Positions 14,697-24,610 of a DNA stretch of 27,769 nucleotides are shown here, piece after piece. This DNA is from an uncultured Flavobacteriales bacterium (GTDB taxonomy: Bacteria > Bacteroidota > Bacteroidia > Flavobacteriales_E > Vicingaceae): positions 1 to 27,769 of the forward strand of contig CAJXRL010000006.1 of the NCBI GenBank assembly GCA_913059105.1, in the 5' to 3' direction. Every line of letters begins with the position of its first letter. The first letter of the stretch is position 1. Below the pieces are notes generated by a model. That model was not told the DNA's origin, did not search any database, and was given only the letters and a program-made list of their open reading frames with translations. The position numbers were made by a program, and so were the translations under genes.

Positions 14697-15254
14697 TTAT
14701 GCAGGGGTGTTTGCTATAATACTCTCAGCAGAAACAACCATCTTCTCAATCGATTTTTGCCGATACACTTTATTCAAACTTTGAATGGAATAAGGCTCCC
14801 CATCTATTTCTTTTGTTAAGAAAAAGTGATATTCCGATTCCATGTCACCGTCTTGTATGGCTTTTTTATAAATAATTTTTTCTGGAGTATCTTCTATGTA
14901 TTCAATAGTATACACCAAATCATTATCTAGTTCAGCTTTCTTTTCTGCAACGGTTAAACCAAAAGGAATTATTTCTATTCCATACTTAGTCCCGCACATA
15001 ATTTCAACACTTTCAGTGGCTGAATTTTCTATTTTTACAGGGCCTTTTTCGCCATCTGGAATTTGTAAACTAGCAAATACACCAAACTCTGTCAAGTCAG
15101 TCAATTTCATTCCTTCATAATCTGCTTCCGCGCTGGCAGTTATCTCTGCTGTTTCTGAAGTCTCAGAAGAAGCATCTGCTGTTTTTGCATCACCTCCGCA
15201 CGCGATTACGCTCATTGAGATTAAAAGAGCAGCGGTAAATTGTAATTTTTTCAT
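14697..15254 (-). CDS. Small lipoprotein of unknown function
   Basis: I do not recognise the family. From ATG 15254 the protein has 185 residues: signal MKKLQFTAALLISMSVIAC with lipobox VIAC and Cys19, a Ser/Thr/Glu/Ala-rich linker to about residue 48, then a compact mixed domain (GVFASLQIPDGEKGPVKI, YGIEIIPFGL, SEYHFFLTKEIDGEPYSI). The frame extends to an ATG at 15299, but that would add MSLLSYIWKNYNLIN in front of a perfect signal, so 15254 is preferred. It lies 44 bases after the alpha-2-macroglobulin gene on the same strand. A TACATTTG element in that gap suggests its own promoter as well as read-through. Confidence 0.82.
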   Translation of the reverse strand: MKKLQFTAALLISMSVIACGGDAKTADASSETSETAEITASAEADYEGMKLTDLTEFGVFASLQIPDGEKGPVKIENSATESVEIMCGTKYGIEIIPFGLTVAEKKAELDNDLVYTIEYIEDTPEKIIYKKAIQDGDMESEYHFFLTKEIDGEPYSIQSLNKVYRQKSIEKMVVSAESIIANTPA

Positions 15255-15276
15255 GTTGATTAAGTTGTAGTTTTTC

Positions 15277-15284
15277 CAAATGTA
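15277..15284 (-). promoter_or_regulatory. TAnnTTTG -7 element before the small lipoprotein
   Basis: TACATTTG on the minus strand, 22 bases before ATG 15254 and downstream of the alpha-2-macroglobulin stop. No matching -33 TTTG was seen at 17-23 bases, so support is from the -7 match and placement only. Confidence 0.42.
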
Positions 15285-15298
15285 AGAAAGCAGACTCA

Positions 15299-18200
15299 CT
15301 AATTTTTAATGCTCAATCTTTTACCTTTACTATGAGTGCTAAATTCTGGGGCATATTGACATTGAAGAGTGCAAATACCATTAGTAAATTCTCCACTTAC
15401 AGTTGCTCGTAAATCAAATTCAAAAACATAGACACCTTTGTCTACTCTGTCCATAAAAAAGTTCGTTGAAGCATCCTTTGTGCTTTCATAGTAACCCAGG
15501 CCATCTTGGTATTTATATCTTGAAATGACATTGATTGGCTCAAAACCTGAAGCTCGCATGTCCTTAACATGAACAAATTCTAAATTTCTTTTGGATTCTA
15601 TTCGCAATCGAACTCTAACTTTATCTCCTATTTCAATTCCTAAAGCATCAATTGGAATCATTTTTTCTCCACTACCATCTACCACCACTTTAAAAATGGT
15701 TTTAGATACCGAGAATTCTGCCACATCTGCCGAAGTGATTTTATCCAAGTCTTCGTAATACTGCCAGTAGGCAGCACCCCACGCTATTCCATCAGAAGCT
15801 TTATGAACTTGTATGGCTCCTAATTCCGGTCCAACTTCAGCTTTTGCCCAAACCTGTCTGAAATAGCCTGTTCCTGCCTCTGACTCTGTTTGGATTAGTT
15901 CTTGGCTACCTACTTTAATCAGCACCTTTGATCCCCCAGCTAATGATTTTACATTATCGATTAAAAGGGCGTAACAAGCCAAGGCGGTAGCTTTTGAATT
16001 CGACCACATTTGAGTCTGCTTTTCATTCAACAACCATATGCGCAATTCTTCAACTGCATTTTTATCTTTTGCAATTTCATGAAAAACTTCCACCATTAAG
16101 GCTTGTGTTTCGATAGGAGCGTCATGCCAATAGTATCCGGCTTGATTTTCTTTCCAATACATTCCCATTTGTTCTGTTTGCAAAGAATTATCTCGTAATG
16201 AAGCAACAATGTCTTTTGGAGTCTTTGAAGAATTATTTAGTCTGCTTACTGCCAAAGCTTGCATTCCTTTGAGGTATAAATTGCGATCCAACCAATACTG
16301 TTCTGCTTGTTTTAAGTAATAGTTAAATGCGGTTGAATTTGCAGGAGTTTCTTTACCTAAAAAGAAACTCCTCGTATATAAGTAATGTATTTGAGTTTGA
16401 TTCAAATGGTTTTTTGAAAGGTCTTTACTTTGCTTTTTCAGCCATTTGTAATCTTCGACTATTCTATCATCTAAATACTTTAGTCCTTTATTCAATAATG
16501 CATCTATTCCCGGTTCAGCTGAAAGATCAACTCCCAATTGTTTCAAGTGTCCAAACCCTTCAATAATGTATTGGGTAATGTACCTGTTGTCTCGCATACC
16601 TTTATACCAAGCCCAACCACCGTTCGGTAACTGTAGTTCTTGTAATTTCTTCAATGCTGCCGATTTCTCTGAAGCCATTTTGTTGAAATCAAACAATAAG
16701 GCAATGCGCTTTTTCTGTTCTGTTTCTGATTTTGCTTGTCGCAACCACGGCGTTTCTTCAATTAAAATGCTTTTCAATTCTTGATTTTGCATTAGTTTAG
16801 AGGTTAATTCTTTTGAATCTAATCCCTTCCAAAGTTCAAAAACTTCCTTTATTCTCGGATTGCTTGTTGCAATTTCTTGAGCTAATAGGTTGGCATATAA
16901 ACGTGCAAAAATTTGTTCGGAACACTCTGATGTAGATTCCACCACATACGGTAATGCTTGCACTGCATACCACGCAGGGTTCGAAGTAAACTCTAAAGTA
17001 AACGACTCGTGTGTTAAGGTTTTAGAGCTATTGTTGACAAGCTTGTCAAAAATAAATTGCTTTTTCTGGTTGCCTCTTACCGCTAACGGTAAAGATTCTG
17101 TCACCAATTTTCTGTTGGATAGTACTGGAATTACTTTTTCTTCTCCATCGCTAAAATTTTGTGATTTGGCTGTTACTTGGTATTTTATAGCTTGAATGCC
17201 ATTTGGGATTCTGATACTCCAAGTTAAAGCAGAATTTTTACCAGGAAATAGATTGAATTTTTGATCAGTCGCTGAACCGTTGGCAATGTTTATAGATTGG
17301 TTGGTGAACGCATTGAAGAATCGAATTGTGGCAATTCCATTTTGAGATTTTTCGCTCAAATTGGTTACTAACACTTTTAAATTTAGTTGATCTCCTTCAC
17401 GGAAAAAACGAGGAACGGTAGGCAAAACCATCAGCTCCTTTTGCGTCTGAATAGAGGTTTCTGCTGTTCCAACTTTTAAATCCTTGGTGTGCGCTAATGC
17501 TCTAAATTTCCATTTGGTTAAAGCATCTGGCATTTCAAATTCAAAACTTACAACTCCATTTTTATCTGTATGCAATTGAGGGTAGAAAAAGGCAGTTTCT
17601 CTAAAGTCTGAGCGGATTGGATTTGAAATGGGTTTGTCTTTTACTTTAGATTGCGCATAATTAGAAAGCTGCTTGGATTGACCTCGTTTTGTATTGCTTG
17701 ACATTGCAGTTTCAGAGTCGCTAACTTCCATCACCTTATCATCCTGAACCATCATCATTGGTTCCCCAGTTGATTCGTTTGAAACATTTGAAAATAATCG
17801 AACCGATTTATAATATTGTCTAAATAAACTAAACCCAAACCAATTTAAACTAGGAAAAACCCGTTGAGGTTGGTTAATATACTTTCTTTCATTGCCATAA
17901 TCTGATGCTCGGGCTGATCCAAAAGTACCGTCAGATTGCCAGATGTTGGCACCACCATTATTACTATATAACTTCATAGCCCAATCTTGTGTTTTAAACT
18001 GATCTAAAGACTGGTCATACATGCCCGCTACCATTTCTGCGGCTAACTTTTCGCCTTTATGGCCTGTTATGGTCATGGTCCATTTCTCTTTACTTCCTGG
18101 CTGTACTTTATCTCGATACGTGCCAAGAGTTACATTTAATTTTTTGTTAGTGTAAGGCACAGAAATACTTTGATTATGCTGAATTGTGCGATTATTATGA

Positions 18201-21200
18201 ACGCCAATAAAACTAATTCGTAAACCACCTCTAAAACTCTCTTTAATGGGAATTGTAATCTTTTGTTGTTCATTATTTAGGGTAATCCATTTCTGAGAAA
18301 TTTGTTTTCCATCCAAATGAGTTTCGTATAATAGTCGGACATTTTTTAAACTCGTACCAATTAAAAAATTAGCTTCTTCGCCTGGTTCGGCACTCATTTT
18401 TATGGATTTGAATTCAAAAACGCTAGGTATAGCAAGTTCCGTTGCATTCTCATTAAACAGCTCAAATCGGTGTTGTAATTCAGATGCTTCTCCACTTAGA
18501 GTAGTTACCACAATTTCATACGCCCCGGGAGGCAAATTGCCAATTAGATCACTTTTTTTGTTGCTTTGAATAATTCCACTTAATAATTCAGGTCCTCTTT
18601 CAAATTCATGGAGTTGATCGTTATTCTTGGGTTGAATTTTGTTTTCCAAATATTCAGCGTCTTCCCAATAACTTAATTTGGTTAGAGATTTTGGAGTTTT
18701 TAATCGATATAGCTTAAAGTTCAGTTTTTGATCTAACTCAATGCCCTGGATATTTTTAGCATAGATTTTGAATTCTTTCAACTCCGACAATTGCACACTT
18801 TTACTTATACTACTTGTCAAATAAACCTCCTTGATACCAAGCGTTATTGTTTCTGTTAAACTTTGGGTTTCTCCACTAAGACTTGTTGCATCAAGGGTAA
18901 TTTCAAAATTGTAATTAGGATTCCATTTTGAAGCTATTTGTTCATCTGCTGCTGCAAAAAAATCAAGTTCGAATTTTCCGTTGGCATCAGTATTCAATTC
19001 TCCATTGGCAATTTCTTTGTCACCAGTTCGCGGCATTGGTCGCCACCAATAACCCCACCTTGGGAAACTCGTTCTCCTTTGAATTCTATATTTCACTTTT
19101 GCGTCGGAAACCTTAGCTCCCGAAAAGGCAATTACGCTTCCGCTAACGATAACATTCTGGTTAATTTTTGCAGACTCTTTGCTCGTATCTATATTAACCT
19201 CAAAAGTTGGTCGTTTGTATTCTTCCACTTGTATGGAAAGGTTTCCACCTTCAGTTTGCAAACGGTACCTTCCATTTAGTCCTGAACTCGGAAGCGTAAA
19301 ACTTCCTTCGTAAGAACCATAGTCGTTGGTTTTTACCGAAAGCTTAGAAACAATTTCACCGTTTACATTCATCAATTTTATTTCAGTGGAATGGTTGGTT
19401 TGAAGCTCATTCGATTTCCTTCCTCGTTCAACAGCAATTCCTTTAAAGTAAACTGTTTGTCCTGGTCTGTAAATAGCTCTATCGCTAAACAAGAAAGTCT
19501 GAATTCTCTTTGACTCTTTTCGAATGTAATTTCTCGAATAAAGAGAGCCGCCGTTGTTTAAAGTATCATTGTTAGTAGATAATAATAGTCTGAAATTACG
19601 CTCCTTGTCGGTTGAAGGGATAGTAACAAACCCATTTTTATCAGTCTTGTATGTGTTTAACATTTTCAACTTATTTCTTCTACTATTATAATCGTAGATG
19701 TAATTGTACTTAGTAAGCTTTACGTTCGAAAATGGCCTCCCTGTAACTCGATTTAATGCATAGAGATTAACAACGCCTTTATTCTCATTTTTGCTGACAA
19801 AACTTAATTCACTTACTTGAAATTCAACATAATTCGTGGTTGCTGATTGTTGGGTAAAATCTTCTTTTGTCGAGCTTAATAAAATGTACTTTCCTTTTTG
19901 AAGCGCATTAGTAGAAAAAACAAAACTATGTTTCCTATAGTCTCCAGGGTCTGTTAACTGTAGGGTCCACTCTTGTACACCCTCAATTTTGTATAGTCGC
20001 TTGATGTATTCTTCCGTTGATTTATCTTGACTATTATGCGCTTCAATGGCATTGGGAATTCGAATCAATTTGAAATACAAGCTATCAATATTTTTTGCTT
20101 CTATTTTGTATTTAATTTCTTCTGAAGGCAAGTAAACTTTTTCTGTTTGTAGACTTAAACTTCTACTTTCAATTTGGGCCAACAATACTTTACATTGAAT
20201 TGCTCCGTAGGATTCCCCATTTGCTTCCGAACATATATCATACGCTTTTTTAATATCCCATTTGTTTTCAGTTTCTTCTTCAGAATGAGCTTTTCCTTGA
20301 TCATAATAAAATTTAGCTAGAGCATATTCAATTTCCGTTGCATTCTCGGTTCCTACAAAACGTTGTTTCAAAACTTCCAATGCCTTCAAATACAAACTGT
20401 CTTTATTCTCTTTTTTAGAAGTAGAGTAATAATGTCTCAACCTAGATAATTCGACATGCAATAAGGGAGACTTGTTGTCATCATTCAGGTGCACCTTAAC
20501 TAAATGTTGAAATAATTGTGCTGTTTTTAAATCATTTGAACTTGAATCAGTGCTTTTAAAGTCAATCTGTAAAAACTGGATTGCAGGACTAAATACTGGA
20601 TAATCATCCGCCTTAAATTCTATTTGAGGTGTGTTCACTCTGCCTTCATTACGCTGATAATGTTGTAGTGCCCTATTGCTTATAAAATCAAAAAGAGTGG
20701 GTTGTAAATTTTTTCCATCAAACTGATTCAATGAAGCATTGACATCTGGCAAGTGTAAAATGGCTTGTAAATTATCAATAGGGTAACTCAATAGATCTTC
20801 CTTTTCAGTTAACGATTGCTCATAATGCTTGTCGACCCTATTCAAAATGTCTTGCAAACTCCAGGTTCGTATGTCTAGTTTGTCAAAACTTTGTGTTGAA
20901 GTTCTATTTTGAAATTTCCATCTATTTTGGCTGTAATACTGATGGTATAATTCAGCAGTAGCAGAATGTAAAAGCTGTTTTAAAGGGAATTTTGATTTCT
21001 CAATCTGCACCTCATATTGATTGAAAATTACTAAGCTGGACTCCTCTTCAATTTGATTGGTATACTTTGACCGATATGCTAAGCCTTTGAAAATTTGCGC
21101 TGTATTTTCTTCTGCAAGCGCTTTTGATAAAATTGTATCAACTTTGTTAATAATACTATTGCCCATGCCTTTTTGTTCCATTTTTTCAATGGCTTTCCAA

Positions 21201-21325
21201 TCGGCTTCGTAGGTGTCATAGTTTTTAATTAAGGTTTCTTTTTGCTTGGGTTGAGTTGTTTTGTTGCAAGCTGAAAAGCCTACAAATACAATAAATAAAC
21301 TCAGTGTTATTCTTTTCCAATTCAT
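15299..21325 (-). CDS. Bacterial alpha-2-macroglobulin lipoprotein with thioester motif
   Basis: A very large (2008-residue) envelope lipoprotein of the alpha-2-macroglobulin family, proteins thought to trap foreign proteases by a bait and thioester mechanism. I chose ATG 21325: MNWKRITLSLFIVFVGFSAC gives a lipoprotein signal with Cys20, while ATG 21358 adds MLKRTVSKHTN. Seen in order: a 400-residue helical N-terminal extension, MG domains with the MG2 signature SDRAIYRPGQTVYFKG (Asp at 615), a low-complexity linker (MEVSDSETAMSSNTKRG), the A2M signature FRETAFFYPQL (from 1241) with MPDALTKWKFRALAHT, then the thioester CSEQ with Cys1468, an alpha-toroid region (LPNGGWAWYKGM) and a C-terminal receptor-like domain. 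It is longer than the enterobacterial form. No pbpC neighbour is present, unlike many proteobacterial loci. It lies 51 bases downstream of the TRIC-family gene. Confidence 0.93.
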   Translation of the reverse strand: MNWKRITLSLFIVFVGFSACNKTTQPKQKETLIKNYDTYEADWKAIEKMEQKGMGNSIINKVDTILSKALAEENTAQIFKGLAYRSKYTNQIEEESSLVIFNQYEVQIEKSKFPLKQLLHSATAELYHQYYSQNRWKFQNRTSTQSFDKLDIRTWSLQDILNRVDKHYEQSLTEKEDLLSYPIDNLQAILHLPDVNASLNQFDGKNLQPTLFDFISNRALQHYQRNEGRVNTPQIEFKADDYPVFSPAIQFLQIDFKSTDSSSNDLKTAQLFQHLVKVHLNDDNKSPLLHVELSRLRHYYSTSKKENKDSLYLKALEVLKQRFVGTENATEIEYALAKFYYDQGKAHSEEETENKWDIKKAYDICSEANGESYGAIQCKVLLAQIESRSLSLQTEKVYLPSEEIKYKIEAKNIDSLYFKLIRIPNAIEAHNSQDKSTEEYIKRLYKIEGVQEWTLQLTDPGDYRKHSFVFSTNALQKGKYILLSSTKEDFTQQSATTNYVEFQVSELSFVSKNENKGVVNLYALNRVTGRPFSNVKLTKYNYIYDYNSRRNKLKMLNTYKTDKNGFVTIPSTDKERNFRLLLSTNNDTLNNGGSLYSRNYIRKESKRIQTFLFSDRAIYRPGQTVYFKGIAVERGRKSNELQTNHSTEIKLMNVNGEIVSKLSVKTNDYGSYEGSFTLPSSGLNGRYRLQTEGGNLSIQVEEYKRPTFEVNIDTSKESAKINQNVIVSGSVIAFSGAKVSDAKVKYRIQRRTSFPRWGYWWRPMPRTGDKEIANGELNTDANGKFELDFFAAADEQIASKWNPNYNFEITLDATSLSGETQSLTETITLGIKEVYLTSSISKSVQLSELKEFKIYAKNIQGIELDQKLNFKLYRLKTPKSLTKLSYWEDAEYLENKIQPKNNDQLHEFERGPELLSGIIQSNKKSDLIGNLPPGAYEIVVTTLSGEASELQHRFELFNENATELAIPSVFEFKSIKMSAEPGEEANFLIGTSLKNVRLLYETHLDGKQISQKWITLNNEQQKITIPIKESFRGGLRISFIGVHNNRTIQHNQSISVPYTNKKLNVTLGTYRDKVQPGSKEKWTMTITGHKGEKLAAEMVAGMYDQSLDQFKTQDWAMKLYSNNGGANIWQSDGTFGSARASDYGNERKYINQPQRVFPSLNWFGFSLFRQYYKSVRLFSNVSNESTGEPMMMVQDDKVMEVSDSETAMSSNTKRGQSKQLSNYAQSKVKDKPISNPIRSDFRETAFFYPQLHTDKNGVVSFEFEMPDALTKWKFRALAHTKDLKVGTAETSIQTQKELMVLPTVPRFFREGDQLNLKVLVTNLSEKSQNGIATIRFFNAFTNQSINIANGSATDQKFNLFPGKNSALTWSIRIPNGIQAIKYQVTAKSQNFSDGEEKVIPVLSNRKLVTESLPLAVRGNQKKQFIFDKLVNNSSKTLTHESFTLEFTSNPAWYAVQALPYVVESTSECSEQIFARLYANLLAQEIATSNPRIKEVFELWKGLDSKELTSKLMQNQELKSILIEETPWLRQAKSETEQKKRIALLFDFNKMASEKSAALKKLQELQLPNGGWAWYKGMRDNRYITQYIIEGFGHLKQLGVDLSAEPGIDALLNKGLKYLDDRIVEDYKWLKKQSKDLSKNHLNQTQIHYLYTRSFFLGKETPANSTAFNYYLKQAEQYWLDRNLYLKGMQALAVSRLNNSSKTPKDIVASLRDNSLQTEQMGMYWKENQAGYYWHDAPIETQALMVEVFHEIAKDKNAVEELRIWLLNEKQTQMWSNSKATALACYALLIDNVKSLAGGSKVLIKVGSQELIQTESEAGTGYFRQVWAKAEVGPELGAIQVHKASDGIAWGAAYWQYYEDLDKITSADVAEFSVSKTIFKVVVDGSGEKMIPIDALGIEIGDKVRVRLRIESKRNLEFVHVKDMRASGFEPINVISRYKYQDGLGYYESTKDASTNFFMDRVDKGVYVFEFDLRATVSGEFTNGICTLQCQYAPEFSTHSKGKRLSIKN

Positions 21326-21376
21326 GTTGGTGTGTTTCGATACTGTTCTTTTAAGCAAATAAGATACCAGTTTTGC

Positions 21377-22042
21377 TTATTCCAATTTTGTAAAAATTCT
21401 TCGCTTTGTGTCGTCAATCCCCGAAAGACCTAGTTTAAACTTAATAACTATGATCCTTATTGCAATGATGAGACAAATTGTAGCAACTACATTCCATTCA
21501 AAACTTAAGACATCTTGCAGAAAAACAAAGGCTGTTCCTCCGGCAACGCAGGCCATGGCGTATATCTCTTTTCTAAAAATTAATGGAATTTCATTTATTA
21601 GCATATCTCGAATTACACCACCCAAAACGGCAGAAAACATTCCCATCATTACTGCAATGGGCGCAGGAACTTCTAACATGAGCGCCTTACTCAGGCCTAA
21701 TATTGTGAATACACCAATTCCAATGGTATCAAACAGAAATAGGGTTCTTCTTAGCTTTCTTACCCACCCTTTAAATAAAAAAGTAATGCCAACTCCGCTC
21801 AATATAACATAGATGTACATAGTGTTTTGCATCCACCCTACAGGAGTGGTTCCCAGCAATAGGTCTCTAACTGTACCACCGCCAACTGCTGTAACAAATG
21901 CAATAAAGGCGGCTCCGAACAAATCTAACTTCTTGGAAGATGCAGCCATAGAGCCGCTAATTGCAAATACTAAAGTTCCAATTAAATCCAAAAAATATAG
22001 TATTTCGTTGGCGTCTTTTGGGAATTCTATTTGCATAAGCAT
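21377..22042 (-). CDS. TRIC/UPF0126 family membrane protein
   Basis: An inner-membrane protein of 221 residues with about seven hydrophobic segments, formed by two repeated halves. Each half carries the family signature: AVGGGTVRDLLLG (near 52-64) and VLGGVIRDMLIN (near 139-150). Homologues include E. coli YadS and YicG; family members have been described as trimeric cation channels, and YicG-type proteins as glycine transporters, so the substrate here is open. ATG 22042 and ATG 22036 are both possible (MLMQIEF). It is the first gene of the minus-strand group leading into the alpha-2-macroglobulin, and is divergent from the MMPL transporter with 131 bases between. That gap holds no convincing paired promoter motif. 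Confidence 0.9.
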   Translation of the reverse strand: MLMQIEFPKDANEILYFLDLIGTLVFAISGSMAASSKKLDLFGAAFIAFVTAVGGGTVRDLLLGTTPVGWMQNTMYIYVILSGVGITFLFKGWVRKLRRTLFLFDTIGIGVFTILGLSKALMLEVPAPIAVMMGMFSAVLGGVIRDMLINEIPLIFRKEIYAMACVAGGTAFVFLQDVLSFEWNVVATICLIIAIRIIVIKFKLGLSGIDDTKRRIFTKLE

Positions 22043-22173
22043 TGTTGTTTTATGGACAATAAAATTGCATTTTCTTAATCAACTTGCCTAATTTTATGGG
22101 CTGCTATTAAAGTTCGATATTTGCAGCTTGCTGAAAACACAATTTTGACGGCAATAAACTTTGCGTTTTACAT

Positions 22174-24570
22174 ATGTGGGAAACCTTTTCAAGTTTTATT
22201 TTAAGGCAACGAGTCCTAATCATTTTTGTGCTTGCTGCACTTACTGCTTTCTTTGGTTACCACTCTAGGTCGGTAAAGATGAGTTACGAGATGGCGCAAA
22301 TGTTGCCCGAGTCAGACTCTACACTTCAGGTCTTTAATAAATTTAAAGCGCAATTTGGGCAAGATGGGAGCATCATGGTTATTGGAGTTAAAGACGACCA
22401 ATTGTATAATCTCGAAAATTTTCAGGAATGGTATAAACTGTCCGAACGATTAAAAGAGGTTGAAGGAATTGATAAAGTTGTATCAATGGCCAACGTTTTT
22501 GGTTTGGAGAAAGATAAAGTCAACAAACGATTAGTTCCTTATCCAGTTATTGCAAACGTACCGCAAACTCAAGCCGAGTTAGATAGCGTATTGACAGAAG
22601 TTTATGGCCTACCTTTTTACGAAGGGTTTATATATAGTAAGGATAAAAAGACCACGTTGATGGCACTTACTTTAGATCGTAAATTGTTGGATTCCAAAGA
22701 TAGAAGGGCGTTAATGGACGATTTGCACACAGAAATTGATATTTTTAAAGCAAATACAAATCTTCACGTTCGTTACTCGGGTTTACCCTTTATCAGAGCA
22801 AACAACACCACAAAAGTAAGTGCCGAAATAAAGCTCTTCATTTTATTGGCGGTGCTCATTACTTCTTTGATTTTATTGCTCTTTTTCAGATCATTCAGAG
22901 CCATGGCGTTTTCAATGGTAATTGTTTTAGTTGGTGTAGTTTGGTCAGTTGGTATTCAGGCGCTATTAGGCTTTGATGTTACCATTTTGACAGGCCTTAT
23001 GCCTCCATTAATTATTGTAATTGGAATACCGAATTGTATTTTCATTATCAATAAATACCATCAAGAATACAAGCGGCACGGAAACAAAGTGAAGGCGTTG
23101 AAAACGGCAATTAACAAAATTGGAAATGCAATTTTCTTAACCAATACAACTACTTCATTAGGTTTTGGAACGTTCATTTTCACAGACAGTAATATTTTAA
23201 TTGAATTTGGAATTGTTGCTACTTTCGGAATTCTTTCTGTTTTTGTAATTTCTATTACGCTTTTACCAATTATATTAAGTTTTCAAAAACCTTTAAAAGA
23301 AAGGCATACAAAGCATCTCGAACGCCAATGGGTCCATGTGGTTGTGAATCATCTAGTAAACATTGTAACAGGACACAGGAAAATCGTTTTTATCACCACA
23401 GCAATTATTATAGCGGTCGCTGGTTATGGAGTAACACTAATGAAAACCACCGGTAATATCGCCGATGACTTACCACGTCAAGATCCAGTTTATCTGGATT
23501 TGAAATTTTTTGAAGAAAATTTTCAGGGGGTTTTACCATTTGAAGTAACTGTTGAAACGAACAAGAAAGGAGGAGCTACCAAATTGTCCACGTTAAAACG
23601 AATAGATAAACTGCAAAAACTGTTAGGCGAATATCCTGAATTTTCTAAACCGCTTTCTATCGTAGAGGGGTTAAAGTTTGCAAAACAAGGCTATTATGGA
23701 GGTAATCCTAAAAAGTATTCTTTGTTTAACAACCAAGAAAAAAGTTTTTTAGGACCCTACTTGACCTCTAATAACGGAGAGAATGAGGGGTTGTTAAACT
23801 CTTACTTGGATAGCAATAAACAAATAACAAGAATTACCGCTCAGATGGCTGATGTTGGTTCAAATAGGATGGAAACTATTTTGTCAGAATTGAAACCTAA
23901 AGTTGATTCTATATTTCCTGCTGAAAAGTATACCATTAATTTCACAGGAACATCTGTTGTTTGGTTGGCGGGAACAAATTATTTGGTAAAAAACCTCTTT
24001 TTAAGTTTGGGAATTGCGATTGTATTGATTGCTATTATTATGGCAATCTTATTTTCTTCCGCTAGAATGGTGTTGGTAAGTTTAGTGCCCAATTTATTGC
24101 CACTGTTGCTAACGGCGTCTATTATGGGTTACTTCGGAATATCTATAAAGCCATCTACCATTCTAATTTTTAGTATCGCATTTGGTATTTCTGTCGACGA
24201 TACGATTCACTTTTTAGCAAAATACCGCCAAGAACTAAGCAAACATTCATTGAATTTGAGAGAAGCAGCAATTAGTGCCTTAAAAGAAACGGGAGTGAGT
24301 ATGATATATACTTCTATCGTTTTATTCTTTGGTTTTGGAGTGTTTACTGCCTCTCAGTTTGGCGGAACGATTGCGTTAGGGCTTTTAGTCTCCTTAACTT
24401 TATTGATTGCAATGGCCTCGAACCTGATTTTGTTACCTTCTTTATTGTTGTTTTTTGACCATTGGGTTACAACAAAGGCATTTAAGTCTGAGTCCATTGT
24501 TGTATTACTTGATGAAGAAGAGGACATTGATTTAGATGAGCTTGGAATAAAAGGGATACAGAATCCTTAA
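22174..24570 (+). CDS. MMPL/RND superfamily transporter
   Basis: An inner-membrane export protein of 798 residues with the duplicated 6+6 helix plan of the MMPL/Patched branch. A first helix (VLIIFVLAALTAFFG), a periplasmic loop of about 190 residues, a helix cluster about 219-370 and a helix near 405-425 are followed by a second loop and a second cluster about 605-765. The second half has GISVDDTIHFLAKY with D675-D676, the proton-relay type acidic pair; the equivalent in the first half is GIPNCIFIINKY, with no acidic residue. Likely cargo in relatives is lipid or hydrophobic compounds, energised by the proton gradient. No membrane-fusion or outer-membrane partner is nearby, as usual for this branch. 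An acidic tail (LDEEEDIDLDELG) closes the protein. Substrate is unknown. Confidence 0.9.
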   Translation: MWETFSSFILRQRVLIIFVLAALTAFFGYHSRSVKMSYEMAQMLPESDSTLQVFNKFKAQFGQDGSIMVIGVKDDQLYNLENFQEWYKLSERLKEVEGIDKVVSMANVFGLEKDKVNKRLVPYPVIANVPQTQAELDSVLTEVYGLPFYEGFIYSKDKKTTLMALTLDRKLLDSKDRRALMDDLHTEIDIFKANTNLHVRYSGLPFIRANNTTKVSAEIKLFILLAVLITSLILLLFFRSFRAMAFSMVIVLVGVVWSVGIQALLGFDVTILTGLMPPLIIVIGIPNCIFIINKYHQEYKRHGNKVKALKTAINKIGNAIFLTNTTTSLGFGTFIFTDSNILIEFGIVATFGILSVFVISITLLPIILSFQKPLKERHTKHLERQWVHVVVNHLVNIVTGHRKIVFITTAIIIAVAGYGVTLMKTTGNIADDLPRQDPVYLDLKFFEENFQGVLPFEVTVETNKKGGATKLSTLKRIDKLQKLLGEYPEFSKPLSIVEGLKFAKQGYYGGNPKKYSLFNNQEKSFLGPYLTSNNGENEGLLNSYLDSNKQITRITAQMADVGSNRMETILSELKPKVDSIFPAEKYTINFTGTSVVWLAGTNYLVKNLFLSLGIAIVLIAIIMAILFSSARMVLVSLVPNLLPLLLTASIMGYFGISIKPSTILIFSIAFGISVDDTIHFLAKYRQELSKHSLNLREAAISALKETGVSMIYTSIVLFFGFGVFTASQFGGTIALGLLVSLTLLIAMASNLILLPSLLLFFDHWVTTKAFKSESIVVLLDEEEDIDLDELGIKGIQNP

Positions 24571-24610
24571 TTTGGAAATCAGAATAATGCACTTGTATTA
24601 AATTAGAACT

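Noticed and set aside
16327..17195. Plus-strand open frames antisense to the alpha-2-macroglobulin gene
   Set aside because: They are shadows of the long minus-strand gene, with no recognisable domain, start context or promoter.
22043..22173. GATATTTG at 22116-22123 as promoter of the MMPL transporter
   Set aside because: It has one mismatch to TAnnTTTG at a key position and no -33 element at the right spacing. The evidence is too thin to list.
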